64,000 bases of DNA from Lysinibacillus sp. BPa_S21 (GCF_023337795.1 NZ_JALIRS010000002.1:372001-436000); one strand, 5' to 3'; shown: positions 36,186-46,816, numbered from the stretch's first letter. The notes: generated by a model from the letters alone, not told the origin. A program made the numbers and translations.

Positions 36186-36682
36186 AGCCAGTCCTCCCTT
36201 TCTCCAGCGAAGTTTCTAAGCTTCTTTAGTATGTAATGAAGCTTAGACTTTACAGTACCCTCAGGAATTTGATTTAGCTCGGCAATTTCTTTGTTTTTTA
36301 ATTGCTGAAAATATTTCATATAAACGAGTTGCTGCTCCGATAAGGATAAGTGGTCCAATAACCGCTCCATGTCAGAGTAGATGACCCATTCGACTTGATG
36401 ATGTTCTTTAAGTGAAACGGTTGGTTGCCGTTTTCGTAAATGGTCTTTACAACAATTGATCAAGACGCGCACGAGCCATGTTCTGGCATATTCGTGCTGT
36501 TTAACGGTATGCATTTTTTTCAGTGCTTTATAAACCAGATCTTGCATCACGTCTAAAGCGTCTTGCTCATTTTTCAGATATGTAAAAGCCATGCGATATA
36601 AAATATCTTCATCCATTTCAATAAGTGAAAGTATCGCTTGATGATCCCCACGAATAGCACGCTGCACGATTTCACATTCCAT
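36182..36682 (-). CDS. ECF-type RNA polymerase sigma factor
   Basis: A 166-residue sigma factor with region 2 (DEDILYRMAFTYLKNEQDALDV-like; YARTWLVRVLINCCKDHLR) and region 4 (LSEQQLVYMKYFQQLKNKEI; GTVKSKLHYILKKLR). It is first in an operon with a membrane DUF4179 protein. A TGAACG / CGTC pair with a 16-nt spacer lies just upstream, consistent with self-activation. The ribosome site is AAGGAGG. It is not orthologous, by inspection, to any named B. subtilis ECF factor that I can assign. Confidence 0.88.
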   Translation of the reverse strand: MECEIVQRAIRGDHQAILSLIEMDEDILYRMAFTYLKNEQDALDVMQDLVYKALKKMHTVKQHEYARTWLVRVLINCCKDHLRKRQPTVSLKEHHQVEWVIYSDMERLLDHLSLSEQQLVYMKYFQQLKNKEIAELNQIPEGTVKSKLHYILKKLRNFAGEREDWL

Positions 36683-36706
36683 CCTTTTCGCCTCCTTCCT
36701 CCATTA

Positions 36707-36732
36707 GACGGAGCGATGCTTCATTTCGTTCA
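36707..36732 (-). promoter_or_regulatory. Possible ECF autoregulatory promoter
   Basis: TGAACG (36732-36727) and CGTC (36710-36707) are separated by 16 nt on the minus strand. This resembles the general ECF pattern (TGAAAC, 16-17 nt, CGTC). The leader to the ATG would be only about 20 nt. Confidence 0.4.
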
Positions 36733-36839
36733 AAAATATTAAAATTATTCAGGGAATTCTATGCAATTGCCTTTTTAACTAAACTGCAGTTAAACAAGAA
36801 CCCGTTCCGCAACTCTTCAGTTTTAGCGCCATCTAAATT

Positions 36840-36877
36840 AAAAGAAACCACCTCATATGAAATGGTTACCTCTTTTT
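36840..36877 (-). terminator. Terminator after the SUKH-family gene
   Basis: AAAGAGGTAACCA and TGGTTTCTTT arms pair imperfectly, followed on the minus strand by TTAATTT. Nothing else is visible in 36733-37031. Confidence 0.55.
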
Positions 36878-37031
36878 AGCTATTCAACTAAGTACATCGT
36901 TTGTTTAAGTGTTTATCAATAATCTATTACTCGGGTTATTTATATAAGTTTTAGAGCGATAATCTTAGGCAAAAGCATCGCATCTTTTTTATAAAAGCGT
37001 GATTTTATTTCAGCATATAGAGTGCAAGAAG

Positions 37032-37622
37032 CTAATGTTCTTCGTTTTCTAGAAACATAAAACCACCGTCAATAAGAACCTGTAAATACTCATCAAAGCT
37101 GTCTGCAATTACTTGATATTGATCAGGGTCATGCAAAAAGCGAATTATTTGACCACATACCCCTTCATTAGAAGGGTTAAAATCAATATAGAGTCTCGAT
37201 GATCCACCATTGTTCATACAATCTGAAAAATGGATATACATCCCTGGGAGAAGTCCCTCCGGATTTATTTTAGAGTCAACAGCCTCTTCGTCATCGTCGT
37301 ATTCTAAAAGATAGGAGATGTCTTCTTCTTCTTTTGAACTCTCGAGCATCTGCTGTATAGATAGCAAATAATAAGGATATTTACCTTCCTCAACATCTGA
37401 CCCTAAAATACAAACCGCAATTTTGCTTTCTCCATATTTTCGCCAATATGTACCATCGATATTTTCAAGTAGACAGATTAGTGATTCTGGACAATTTGGA
37501 TATTCTGACTTTAGCTTATCAATATCCCTTTTTGCAGCACCACAAGCTGTATTTAGTTCCTCGAGCTCATCTGTTGATAATGCGGCTCTCAATCCGTTTA
37601 AAAATTGATTTACCAAATCCAT
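37032..37622 (-). CDS. SMI1/KNR4 (SUKH) family protein
   Basis: About 196 acidic residues with the SUKH pattern: a helical N-terminus, then YPNCPESLICLLENIDGTYW, a DEEAVDSKINPEGLLPG middle and FIDFNPSNEGVCGQIIRF-like strand (YIDFNPSNEGVCGQIIR), ending with a FLENEE tail. Many SUKH proteins are immunity proteins against polymorphic or contact-dependent toxins. No toxin gene is adjacent, so this is an orphan. I start at the ATG at 37622, because GGAGG lies 9 nt upstream; the frame is open for 36 codons further without a good ribosome site. Confidence 0.85.
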   Translation of the reverse strand: MDLVNQFLNGLRAALSTDELEELNTACGAAKRDIDKLKSEYPNCPESLICLLENIDGTYWRKYGESKIAVCILGSDVEEGKYPYYLLSIQQMLESSKEEEDISYLLEYDDDEEAVDSKINPEGLLPGMYIHFSDCMNNGGSSRLYIDFNPSNEGVCGQIIRFLHDPDQYQVIADSFDEYLQVLIDGGFMFLENEEH

Positions 37623-37983
37623 TATTTCATCCTCCAAAAGAATAAAATATAAAAATTTATTAGTTAGGTTGCTATATACGTCTTTTCTCGAAAGCCTTAT
37701 TGCATCTCTTTGTTCAATCAATGTAATCATTGACAGGATAATTTTAGCATACTTCTAAAATATGTCCGCACATTTTTACTCTACTATTTGAAGGAATTGA
37801 AAATTCTATATAAAGCTATTCTGCTCCATTAATTGAAGAAGAATTAGCTTCGTAACTCTTAGCAATGAGCCTTATTAATAAAACCCTAGATACTACCCAT
37901 CTCCATTTTCTGGCACCACTTAACTAAGAACATCTTTTTTTGGCGCACTGTTCTACCTGTTTTTCGATATCTTCATACTAAAA
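37623..37983. other. Gene-free AT-rich spacer
   Basis: Between the SUKH gene start and the mdh terminator. I see no credible frame with a ribosome site, no strong hairpin and none of the window's repeat families. Confidence 0.6.
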
Positions 37984-38014
37984 AAATCGAGTAGGAATGA
38001 ATCCTACTCGATTT
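37984..38014 (-). terminator. mdh terminator
   Basis: A 13-bp perfect stem (AAATCGAGTAGGA and complement), followed on the minus strand by TTTTAG. Confidence 0.88.
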
Positions 38015-38026
38015 CATAAACTTTTA

Positions 38027-38965
38027 TTAAGCTAAAACTTTCATAACGTTGCGGACAGCCTCTGCCGATTTATCTAAAGCTGCTTTTTCATTGTCTGTTA
38101 ACGCAAGTTCAAAGATTTTTTCTACACCATTTGCACCTAGTAACGTCGGAACGCCTAGATATAAATCATTGTAGCCATATTCGCCTTCTAAGTATGCAAT
38201 AGATGGAAGTATACGTTTTTGGTCTTTAATGATAGCTTCTGCCATTTCAACAAGTGCCGCTGAAGGAGCATAATAGGCTGAACCATTACCAAGGAGGTTA
38301 ACGATTTCAGCGCCACCTTTACGTGTACGGTCAACAATCTCTTCAAGACGATCTGCTGGGATTAATGATTCTAATGGAATACCACCTGCGAACGAGTAGC
38401 GAGTAAGTGGCACCATTGTATCACCATGACCACCTAATACAAAACCTGTGATATCTTTTACTGAGATATTAAGTTCTTCAGCTACAAATGCACAGAAACG
38501 AGCTGTATCAAGTACACCTGATTGACCAATTACGCGGTTTTTAGGGAAACCAGTTTCTTTGAATACTGTGTAAGTCATTGCATCAACTGGGTTAGTAAGA
38601 ACGAGTATTGTTGCATTTGGTGAGTACTTAGCAATTTCTTTAGAAACAGCTTTCATCACATTTTGGTTAATTTGAACAAGATCGTCACGGCTCATACCTG
38701 GTTTACGCGCAACACCAGCAGTGATAATTACTACATCAGAATCTGCAGTATCTGCATAATTAGAAGTACCTTTAACATAAGAATCATAGCCTTGCACTGG
38801 TGCAGCTTCCCACATATCTAGAGCTTTACCTTTTGTTGGGTTTTCAGCTTGAGGAATATCCACTAACACTACATCACCAAGTTCTTTTTGAGCTGCTAAA
38901 AATGCTGCAGTAGCGCCAGTAAAACCGCTACCGATTACTGAGATTTTTTTTCGTTTCAGAGACAT
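38027..38965 (-). CDS. mdh: Malate dehydrogenase
   Basis: A 312-residue LDH-like malate dehydrogenase of the TCA cycle, reducing oxaloacetate with NADH. The Rossmann motif is [10 protein letters not shown], the substrate-specificity loop is [10 protein letters not shown] (arginines select malate over lactate), and the catalytic His is in [11 protein letters not shown] start at [12 protein letters not shown] (38965), because AAAGGAG lies 9 nt upstream; a longer frame runs through a palindromic repeat. It lies downstream of icd and citZ, matching the B. subtilis citZ-icd-mdh order, but a terminator separates icd from mdh, so mdh probably has its own promoter. Confidence 0.96.
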   Translation of the reverse strand: MSLKRKKISVIGSGFTGATAAFLAAQKELGDVVLVDIPQAENPTKGKALDMWEAAPVQGYDSYVKGTSNYADTADSDVVIITAGVARKPGMSRDDLVQINQNVMKAVSKEIAKYSPNATILVLTNPVDAMTYTVFKETGFPKNRVIGQSGVLDTARFCAFVAEELNISVKDITGFVLGGHGDTMVPLTRYSFAGGIPLESLIPADRLEEIVDRTRKGGAEIVNLLGNGSAYYAPSAALVEMAEAIIKDQKRILPSIAYLEGEYGYNDLYLGVPTLLGANGVEKIFELALTDNEKAALDKSAEAVRNVMKVLA

Positions 38966-38999
38966 TCGAATACACTCCTTTAAAATTAGGTTATTGATA

Positions 39000-39036
39000 A
39001 TCAATTATGCCTCGACATAATTACGTCATGAATCAG
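39000..39036. repeat. ATTATGCC-type palindrome, copy 3 (reverse orientation), upstream of mdh
   Basis: ATCAATTATGCCTCGACATA then ATTACGTCATGAATCAG is the complement of the copy 1/2 unit with several changes. It lies 35 nt upstream of the mdh start codon, where it could affect mdh transcription. Confidence 0.65.
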
Positions 39037-39068
39037 CACAAAGCCGATTAGTGACATCCGCCAGAGGC

Positions 39069-39110
39069 TTAAATTCTTTCAGTGGTTGTTCAAACACTGA
39101 AAGAATTTAA
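39069..39110. other. 16-bp perfect hairpin next to the icd terminator
   Basis: TTAAATTCTTTCAGTG pairs exactly with CACTGAAAGAATTTAA around a 10-nt loop (39085-39094). It abuts the icd terminator, giving two hairpins in series. It may stabilise the 3' end of the citZ-icd message. Confidence 0.7.
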
Positions 39111-39140
39111 AAAAGGGAGGAGAATAAATTCTCCTCCCTC
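39109..39140 (-). terminator. icd terminator
   Basis: The GGGAGGAGAAT / ATTCTCCTCCC stem is followed on the minus strand by TTTTTT. Confidence 0.85.
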
Positions 39141-39261
39141 GATTAAACAAGTTCATCGTAAATATTTTATTAAGCTAAGGTCAATAGAAATTTACATTTC
39201 CCTAATTATATCGGCAGAATATACTTCCGCTTTAGCTATAATTTCTATTTAGAATAGAAAA

Positions 39262-40524
39262 TTATAGGTTTTTGATTAATTCATTAGCGAATTCTGAACA
39301 TTTTACTTCTGTAGCGCCGTCCATTAAACGAGCGAAGTCATAAGTTACAACTTTAGAAGAAATTGTTTTCTCTACAGATTTAGTAACCATGTCAGCTGCT
39401 TCTTGCCATCCTAAGTGTTCAAGCATTAATACACCTGAAAGTAATACTGAAGATGGGTTTACTTTATCTTGACCAGCATATTTTGGAGCTGTACCGTGAG
39501 TAGCTTCGAAGATCGCGTGTCCAGTTACATAGTTAATGTTTGCGCCTGGAGCGATACCGATACCACCAACTTGAGCAGCTAATGCATCAGAGATATAGTC
39601 ACCGTTTAAGTTCATTGTAGCAACTACGTCGAACTCATTTGGACGAGTTAAGATTTGTTGTAAGAAGATATCAGCGATAGAATCTTTAACTAAGATTTTA
39701 CCAGCTGCTAAAGCGTCAGCTTGTGCTTTATTCGCTGCTTCTTCACCTTGTTCAGCTTTAATAGCATCATATTGGTTCCAAGTGAATGTTTGATCAGCAA
39801 ATTCTTTTTCAGCTAATTCATAACCCCATTTTTTGAATCCACCTTCAGTGAATTTCATGATGTTACCTTTGTGTACTAAAGTAACAGATGGACGTTTATG
39901 ATTAATAGCATATTCGATAGCAGAACGTACTAAACGCTCAGTACCTTCTTTAGATACAGGTTTTACACCGATACCAGAAGTTTCTGGGAAGCGGATTTTG
40001 TTTACACCAAATTCAGTTTGTAGGAAGTTGATGATTTTTTGTGCTTGTTCAGAGCCAGATTCGAATTCAATACCAGCATAGATGTCTTCTGTGTTTTCGC
40101 GGAAGATAACCATATCAACGTCTTCTGGACGTTTAACTGGAGAAGGTACTCCATCAAAGTGACGTACTGGACGTAAGCATACATATAGGTCAAGTTGTTG
40201 ACGTAATGCTACGTTTAGAGAGCGGATACCACCACCGATTGGAGTAGTAAGAGGACCTTTGATTGCGATTAGGTATTCGTTAATTTTGTCTAAAGTTTCT
40301 TGTGGTAACCATTCACCAGTTTGGTTGAATGCTTTTTCACCAGCTAAAACTTCTAACCATTCGATTTTCTTTTCACCGTTGTAAGCTTTTTCAACTGCTG
40401 CGTCGATTACGCGTGATGCTGCAGCCCAAATATCTGGACCAATTCCGTCACCTTCGATGAATGGAATTACTGGATTGTTTGGTACATTAAGTACGCCATT
40501 TTCAACTACAATTTTGTTTGACAT
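39262..40524 (-). CDS. icd: Isocitrate dehydrogenase (NADP)
   Basis: A 420-residue TCA enzyme oxidising isocitrate to 2-oxoglutarate with NADP. The substrate-site region has [18 protein letters not shown] and [12 protein letters not shown]. The metal-binding stretch is [18 protein letters not shown], and C-terminal GTAPKYAG marks the NADP pocket of the bacterial type. It lies 80 nt after citZ on the same strand with a good AGGAGG ribosome site, so citZ-icd co-transcription is likely. Confidence 0.97.
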   Translation of the reverse strand: MSNKIVVENGVLNVPNNPVIPFIEGDGIGPDIWAAASRVIDAAVEKAYNGEKKIEWLEVLAGEKAFNQTGEWLPQETLDKINEYLIAIKGPLTTPIGGGIRSLNVALRQQLDLYVCLRPVRHFDGVPSPVKRPEDVDMVIFRENTEDIYAGIEFESGSEQAQKIINFLQTEFGVNKIRFPETSGIGVKPVSKEGTERLVRSAIEYAINHKRPSVTLVHKGNIMKFTEGGFKKWGYELAEKEFADQTFTWNQYDAIKAEQGEEAANKAQADALAAGKILVKDSIADIFLQQILTRPNEFDVVATMNLNGDYISDALAAQVGGIGIAPGANINYVTGHAIFEATHGTAPKYAGQDKVNPSSVLLSGVLMLEHLGWQEAADMVTKSVEKTISSKVVTYDFARLMDGATEVKCSEFANELIKNL

Positions 40525-40604
40525 TGATGTTGCCTCCTAAATTCATAATCATAGGACTGTGTCATTAGTAACACAGTCCCAAATATTCTAGCATATTTTC
40601 CGAA

Positions 40605-41720
40605 TTAGCGCTCGCTGATTGGAACATATTTTTGCATGCCTGGTCCAACATACTCTGCACGTGGACGGATTAGGCGGTTGTTAGCATATTGCTCTAGAAT
40701 ATGAGCTACCCAACCAGAAGTACGAGATACTGCGAAAATTGGTGTGAATAGGTCATGATCAATACCTAAAGAATCATACACTGACGCAGAGAAGAAGTCT
40801 ACGTTTGCAGGTAATTTCTTTTGTTCTACGATCATGTCATGGATTTTAACTGACATTTCATAAAGCTCTGGTTTACCAGTTAACTCAGTTAATTTTTGTG
40901 ACATTACACGTAAGTGTGGTGCACGTGGGTCGCCTTTGCGGTATACGCGGTGACCGAAGCCCATGATTTTTTCTTTGTTGTCTAATTTATTTTGAATATA
41001 AGATTCAACGTTTTCAAGTGAGCCGATTTCAGTTAACATTTTCATAACTTGCTCATTTGCACCACCATGAAGTGGTCCTTTTAATGCACCGATAGCTGCA
41101 GTTACACCAGAATAAACATCTGATAATGTAGCTACACATACACGTGCTGTGAATGTAGATGCATTTAATTCGTGGTCAGCATGTAATACTAACGCTTTGT
41201 CGAATGCTTCAACTTCGATTGCTGCTGGTTCTTCACCTTTAAGCATGTATAAGAAGTTTGCTGCATATCCTAATTCTGGTTTTGGCGCAACTGGCTCTAA
41301 ACCTTTACGAACACGCGCAAATGCAGTAACTACTGTAGCAATTTTCGCTTGTAAACGGATTGCTTTACGGTAGTTAGCTTCTGTATCCATAACATCCGCC
41401 TCTTCATCGAATACACCAAGTAAAGATACTGCAGTACGTAGTGCAGCCATTGGATGTACAGTTGAAAGTGGGTATGTTTTGAATTGGTCTACAATTGCTT
41501 GCGGAATAGTCATGTTGTCTGCTAATTGTTGTTTTAATTCAGCTAGCTCGTCCGCTTTTGGTAAACGAGTATGCCATAATAAATAAATTACCTCTTCAAA
41601 TGACGCGTTCTCTGCTAAATCATCAATGTTGTAACCAACATATGTAAGTGTGTCATCGATAATTGAACTGATTTTAGATTCCGCTGCTACGATACCTTCT
41701 AAACCTTTAGTTGCTGACAT
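40605..41720 (-). CDS. citZ: Citrate synthase
   Basis: A 371-residue citrate synthase condensing acetyl-CoA with oxaloacetate. The catalytic histidines are in LHADHELNAS and MGFGHRVYRKGDPR, and the catalytic Asp is in VDFFSASVYDSLG. Length and the TCA gene order identify it as CitZ rather than a methylcitrate synthase, though the two cannot be separated with certainty by eye. A palindrome and a clear promoter lie upstream. The ribosome site is GGGAGCG. Confidence 0.93.
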   Translation of the reverse strand: MSATKGLEGIVAAESKISSIIDDTLTYVGYNIDDLAENASFEEVIYLLWHTRLPKADELAELKQQLADNMTIPQAIVDQFKTYPLSTVHPMAALRTAVSLLGVFDEEADVMDTEANYRKAIRLQAKIATVVTAFARVRKGLEPVAPKPELGYAANFLYMLKGEEPAAIEVEAFDKALVLHADHELNASTFTARVCVATLSDVYSGVTAAIGALKGPLHGGANEQVMKMLTEIGSLENVESYIQNKLDNKEKIMGFGHRVYRKGDPRAPHLRVMSQKLTELTGKPELYEMSVKIHDMIVEQKKLPANVDFFSASVYDSLGIDHDLFTPIFAVSRTSGWVAHILEQYANNRLIRPRAEYVGPGMQKYVPISER

Positions 41721-41754
41721 AAATTATCGCTCCCTCATAATATATTTTTTAGTT

Positions 41755-41773
41755 GTAAATGCGTCACATTTAC
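41755..41773. promoter_or_regulatory. Perfect 7-bp inverted repeat in the citZ leader
   Basis: GTAAATG and CATTTAC are separated by CGTCA, between the citZ promoter and start codon. It could be an operator or an RNA hairpin. It does not match the ATAA-N7-TTAT pattern of CcpC. Confidence 0.45.
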
Positions 41774-41817
41774 GTTTTTTGCTCATATGAACCATTAAGT
41801 AAATCGCTTACATTGCT

Positions 41818-41846
41818 ATTATAATCATTTTTGACAGCTTTGTGAA
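41818..41846 (-). promoter_or_regulatory. citZ sigma-A promoter
   Basis: TTCACA (41846-41841) and a perfect TATAAT (41823-41818) are separated by 17 nt on the minus strand. Confidence 0.7.
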
Positions 41847-41962
41847 TGAAAATCCTCCGAATAAAGAAAAAGGCGCACTAGCGATTAGAAATACGCTTCA
41901 AAGAGATTCTTTCGCACATTTTGACATTGAATTATCATTTGAAACGGGGTGAATTTGTAAAA

Positions 41963-42928
41963 ATGAGGAATATCAAGTATTTTTCATACGAAAGAACTAT
42001 CAGTATTTTACTTTTTGTATTCTACTTGGTAATACTGTGGTTCGTATTACCTGTATCACTTGCGATTTTTTTGTCTTTTTCTACTTATCCTATCATAAAA
42101 TTCCTTCACTCTTATTGTAGGATTGCCTATTGGCTTGCAGCAATTATTGTGGAAGCACTAATACTAGCTTGTATTTTACTTCTTGTTGTCATATCTATAA
42201 ACAGTATTATTCTTGTCTTCCCTGAAATCAGAGATACGCTACAAAATTTTCCACTTTTCAATGAATATGAATCAATGTTCATCCAAGTGTTAAAGGAAAA
42301 ATCACTTTCTATTTTTGATTCCATCTTTTTATACACAGCGAATATATTCCAACTAATGATGAAGCATGTAATTGAAGTATTTATATTCCTTGTCGCTTAC
42401 TATTTCGCCCTGTTGGAAACTCGAAAATCCCGATATTGGTTTTTTCAATATGTGCCAAAAAAGTTCCGCAATGAGTGGCAAAAGCATTTTTCTAAAATTA
42501 TGCAGCTATTTCATTACTTTTTGTACGTGGAGTTTCAGCTATTCACGATTACACTGCTTATTCTTTGTGCAGGATTTATGATTCTCCATTTTGAACAAGC
42601 CATCATTAAAGCATTTATAGTTGCATTTGCAGATGTACTTCCGTTCTTTGGGATTGGCGTATTTCTTGTACCTATGAGCATTTATTTTTATTTAAAAGGC
42701 AATACCTTTTTATGTGTTGCTCTTTTACTTTTGTATCTCTTCGTTCAATTAACAAGGCAGCTAGCTGAATCCATGCTTTGGTCAAATACATTACAATTAC
42801 GTACATTCCACACTTTTTTCATCAGTGCTGCCTCTATTTTATTATTTGGTTTTTACGGCATTTTACTGAGCCCTATATTTTTATTTTTGGCAGTTAAACT
42901 AAAGGATAATGCTATTTTTGAACGATAA
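41963..42928 (+). CDS. AI-2E transporter family permease (YtvI-like)
   Basis: About 321 residues, largely hydrophobic with seven to eight membrane segments. The family's conserved FADVLPFFGIG (PxxGxG) loop lies near the middle and YGILLSPIFLFLAVKL near the end. This permease family includes autoinducer-2 exporters and Na/H antiporters, so the substrate is open. B. subtilis ytvI lies at the same place between citZ and fxsA. The start at 41963 is the first ATG with an upstream GGGGTG, though the 13-nt spacing is long. It overlaps fxsA tail to tail by 17 nt. Confidence 0.82.
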   Translation: MRNIKYFSYERTISILLFVFYLVILWFVLPVSLAIFLSFSTYPIIKFLHSYCRIAYWLAAIIVEALILACILLLVVISINSIILVFPEIRDTLQNFPLFNEYESMFIQVLKEKSLSIFDSIFLYTANIFQLMMKHVIEVFIFLVAYYFALLETRKSRYWFFQYVPKKFRNEWQKHFSKIMQLFHYFLYVEFQLFTITLLILCAGFMILHFEQAIIKAFIVAFADVLPFFGIGVFLVPMSIYFYLKGNTFLCVALLLLYLFVQLTRQLAESMLWSNTLQLRTFHTFFISAASILLFGFYGILLSPIFLFLAVKLKDNAIFER

Positions 42929-43301
42929 TAAATTGACCTTTTTTCATTTTTTTCCGCATCCAATAATAGAAGATAGGCTGGAACATTTTGCGAGAAAAAG
43001 GCATGAGTAGTAATAAGCCAACAAGATCTGTTATAAAACCTGGTAATGCTAGAAGTACACCACCACTGAAATTTAAAACTGTATCAACTAATGCCGGACC
43101 TGGTGCTTCTCCGCGTGCTATCGTATTTTTTACCTTTTGTATAGAATTCATACCTTTATTTTTCACAACATAAATACCAATTATACTCGTAGCGACTAAA
43201 AGCAATAATGTATTTAGAACACCAATATTTTGACCAATTACTATTAATAACGCCAATTCGGCTAATGCATAGACAATGAAACCAAGAAAAACTTTTCTCA
43301 T
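42912..43301 (-). CDS. fxsA: FxsA family membrane protein
   Basis: A 129-residue protein with three to four membrane segments. The FxsA hallmark is GEAPGPALVDTVLNFSGGVL then LPGFITDLVGLLLLMP. E. coli FxsA overproduction relieves F-plasmid exclusion of phage T7; the normal role is unknown. The position beside pyk-pfkA matches B. subtilis ytzA/fxsA. Its 3' end overlaps that of the convergent permease gene by 17 nt. Confidence 0.9.
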   Translation of the reverse strand: MRKVFLGFIVYALAELALLIVIGQNIGVLNTLLLLVATSIIGIYVVKNKGMNSIQKVKNTIARGEAPGPALVDTVLNFSGGVLLALPGFITDLVGLLLLMPFSRKMFQPIFYYWMRKKMKKGQFIIVQK

Positions 43302-43476
43302 ATTTTTCTCCTTTCTAGCTATAAAACGCTATACCTTTTATACGTTATTATAGCCCATTAAGTTTCATTAAAAAAATAATGACTCGTATTTAAGAGATGA
43401 CGACGCTATTATTTTTATATTAAATTGTATAAACATTGTTTAAACTAGGCAAAATCAGCTCGTCACCATAACGTGG

Positions 43477-43681
43477 GGTTGATTTCCGTTCCGGCTGGGC
43501 GCTTTGTTGTTGCTGTCGCTTCGCTTTCGCACAGATAAAACATTTGTTGCTGTCGCTTCGCTTTCGCACAGATAAAACATTTGTTGCTGTCGCTTCGCTT
43601 TCACGCAGGATGTGATGCTCTTAGCCTTCGTTCCCCTATCGCTAATCCTCAAGGAGTCGCCCAGTCTCCATTCCAATCAAC
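43477..43681. repeat. Inter-operon composite repeat with 37-bp tandem modules
   Basis: It runs from GGTTGATTTCCGTTCCGGCT to CTCCATTCCAATCAAC. Inside, GCTGTCGCTTCGCTTTCGCA recurs at 43512, 43549 and 43586, exactly 37 nt apart. The right half of the CGAAGGC hairpin module is present but its left half was replaced by the module array. The rest of 43302-43803 holds only a hairpin. Confidence 0.88.
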
Positions 43682-43759
43682 TCTTACACACGACATATTT
43701 TTAACAAAATGTCATTCCTAGATTAAAAAAACATAAAATGCTATTTACTTCTATAAGAT

Positions 43760-43796
43760 AAGCTCTAGTGCAACTATAATGCACTAGAGCTTTTTG
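43760..43796. terminator. Hairpin terminator by the pyk 3' end
   Basis: A 13-bp perfect stem (AAGCTCTAGTGCA and complement). The T-tract is better on the plus strand (TTTTTG) than on the minus strand, so its efficiency for pyk is uncertain. Confidence 0.6.
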
Positions 43797-43803
43797 TTAT
43801 AGA

Positions 43804-45564
43804 TTAAAGAACACTTGCATGCCCTTTGTAAATAACGCCTGTTTCAGCATCCATTGTAATTTCTTGGCCGTGGCGAATCAATGTAGTGGCTTCTTTTACT
43901 CCGACGATAACAGGGATTCCAAGGCTTAGTCCTACAACTGCAGCATGACTTGTTAGACCGCCCTCCTCTGTAATAAGACCAATACAATTTTCAAGTGCTG
44001 GCATCATATCACGATCAGAGCCAACCGTTACTAAAATGCATCCGTCTGTATCATACGCAAGTGCCTCAGCTGCATTTTTTGCAACAACTGTTTTACCTAC
44101 TACTGAAGCTTTACCGATTCCTTGACCGCGAGCTAGTAAATCTCCGATAATGTGTACCTTCATTAAGTTTGTAGTACCTGCTTCACCTACTGGTACACCT
44201 GCTGTAATGACAACTGCGTCACCGTGCGTAACAAAGCCATGCTTTAAGCTTTCATCAACAGCTAGTTCTAAAATTTCATCTGTTGTCGTAACTCGTTGAC
44301 AAACAACTGGGTACACACCCCAAACTAGTGTTAACGCGTGAGCTGTATTGGGAGAACCTGTAACAGCGACAATTTGTACACCAGGGCGATATTTCGCAAT
44401 CATTCTAGCTGTATTACCACTTTCTGTCGGTGCTAGTACTGCCTTTACACCTAAGTTAATCGAAGTGTATGCTACTGCCTGAGAAATCGCCTCCGTCATA
44501 TTTGCCTCTTTTTCACGACTACGTGTAGAAACGATGGCCTTATAATCTAATGAATTTTCTGTACGCTGTGCGATTTTATTCATAGTTTGTACTGATTCTA
44601 CTGGGTAAAGTCCTGCTGCCGTTTCACCAGACAACATAATTGCATCAGTACCATCGATAATTGCGTTTGCTACGTCACTAGCCTCTGCACGTGTTGGACG
44701 TGGGTTACGCTGCATCGAATCTAACATTTGTGTAGCCGTAATAACTGGTTTACCTACTTGATTGCATTTTAAAATTAATTTCTTTTGTACAAGCGGTACT
44801 TCTTCTGCAGGGATTTCTACACCTAGGTCACCACGCGCTACCATTAATCCATCTGAAACTAAGATGATTTCATCGATATTATCGACACCCTCTTGGTTTT
44901 CGATTTTCGGGATAATTTGAATGTGGTTACCGCCATTTTGTTCAAGTAATTCTCGAATTTCTAGTACATCCTTTGCTCGACGAACGAACGAGGCTGCAAT
45001 AAAATCAACACCTTGTTTAATACCGAATAAAATGTCCTGTGCATCTTTTTCTGTAATTCCAGGAAGCTGTACAGAAACGCCCGGCACGTTAACACCCTTT
45101 TTATTTTTTAAGACACCTGCATTTTCAACAATCGTATGAATAAGTCCTTTTTCCATATCTTTTGCTAATACGCGTAATTGAATAAGTCCATCATCTAATA
45201 AAATAATAGAGTTTTGCTCAACGTCCTCAATTAAACGATCGTACGTTACAGAGAAGCTTGACTCAGTTCCTTCAACTTCAGTCATTGAAATATCAATTAC
45301 TTGCCCTGCTGCTAAATGCAATTCTCCGTTTTTCATATTGTGCGTACGAATTTCTGGACCTTTTGTGTCGAGTAAAATCCCAACTGGTTTCCCTAATCTT
45401 TGTGCTACTTCGCGAATTAAATTAATACGTACTGCGTGCTCCTCATGAGAACCATGGGAAAAGTTTAAGCGGGCAACATTCATACCTGCTTCAATTAGTT
45501 TCTCTAAAATTTCTGGTGACTCACTTGCTGGACCAATTGTACATACGATTTTTGTTTTTCTCAT
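43804..45564 (-). CDS. pyk: Pyruvate kinase with C-terminal PEP-utilising domain
   Basis: A 586-residue enzyme converting PEP and ADP to pyruvate and ATP. The barrel starts [16 protein letters not shown] and has the active-site signature [11 protein letters not shown] and [11 protein letters not shown]. An extra C-terminal domain at about 480-586 contains [11 protein letters not shown], the phosphohistidine-type loop shared with PEP synthases; this extension is normal for Bacillus-type enzymes. It lies 28 nt after pfkA in the conserved pfkA-pyk glycolytic operon. Confidence 0.97.
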   Translation of the reverse strand: MRKTKIVCTIGPASESPEILEKLIEAGMNVARLNFSHGSHEEHAVRINLIREVAQRLGKPVGILLDTKGPEIRTHNMKNGELHLAAGQVIDISMTEVEGTESSFSVTYDRLIEDVEQNSIILLDDGLIQLRVLAKDMEKGLIHTIVENAGVLKNKKGVNVPGVSVQLPGITEKDAQDILFGIKQGVDFIAASFVRRAKDVLEIRELLEQNGGNHIQIIPKIENQEGVDNIDEIILVSDGLMVARGDLGVEIPAEEVPLVQKKLILKCNQVGKPVITATQMLDSMQRNPRPTRAEASDVANAIIDGTDAIMLSGETAAGLYPVESVQTMNKIAQRTENSLDYKAIVSTRSREKEANMTEAISQAVAYTSINLGVKAVLAPTESGNTARMIAKYRPGVQIVAVTGSPNTAHALTLVWGVYPVVCQRVTTTDEILELAVDESLKHGFVTHGDAVVITAGVPVGEAGTTNLMKVHIIGDLLARGQGIGKASVVGKTVVAKNAAEALAYDTDGCILVTVGSDRDMMPALENCIGLITEEGGLTSHAAVVGLSLGIPVIVGVKEATTLIRHGQEITMDAETGVIYKGHASVL

Positions 45565-45592
45565 TTTCTGCCCACTCCGTTTTTATAACAAA

Positions 45593-46582
<990 letters not shown>

Positions 46583-46816
46583 TCACATTAACATGAAAAA
46601 ACAAACTATGTAAGGGTTCAGATGCTACAAAAACATAACTTTTACATAAAAAATAAAAAGAATGCGCTTTCACACACTCTTTCTATTCAAAAACATCCGA
46701 AATTTAACAATTATTCAATATACTTTCATCAATTCTCATGCTATTTATTCTAAGTTTTTTATTTATTAAAAACACAATATTTAACTATTTACGAGCATAT
46801 TTACATATCCAAAAAC

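Noticed and set aside
38966..39004. 13-residue N-terminal extension of malate dehydrogenase
   Set aside because: It overlaps the ribosome site and a palindromic repeat; the internal ATG gives the normal family start.
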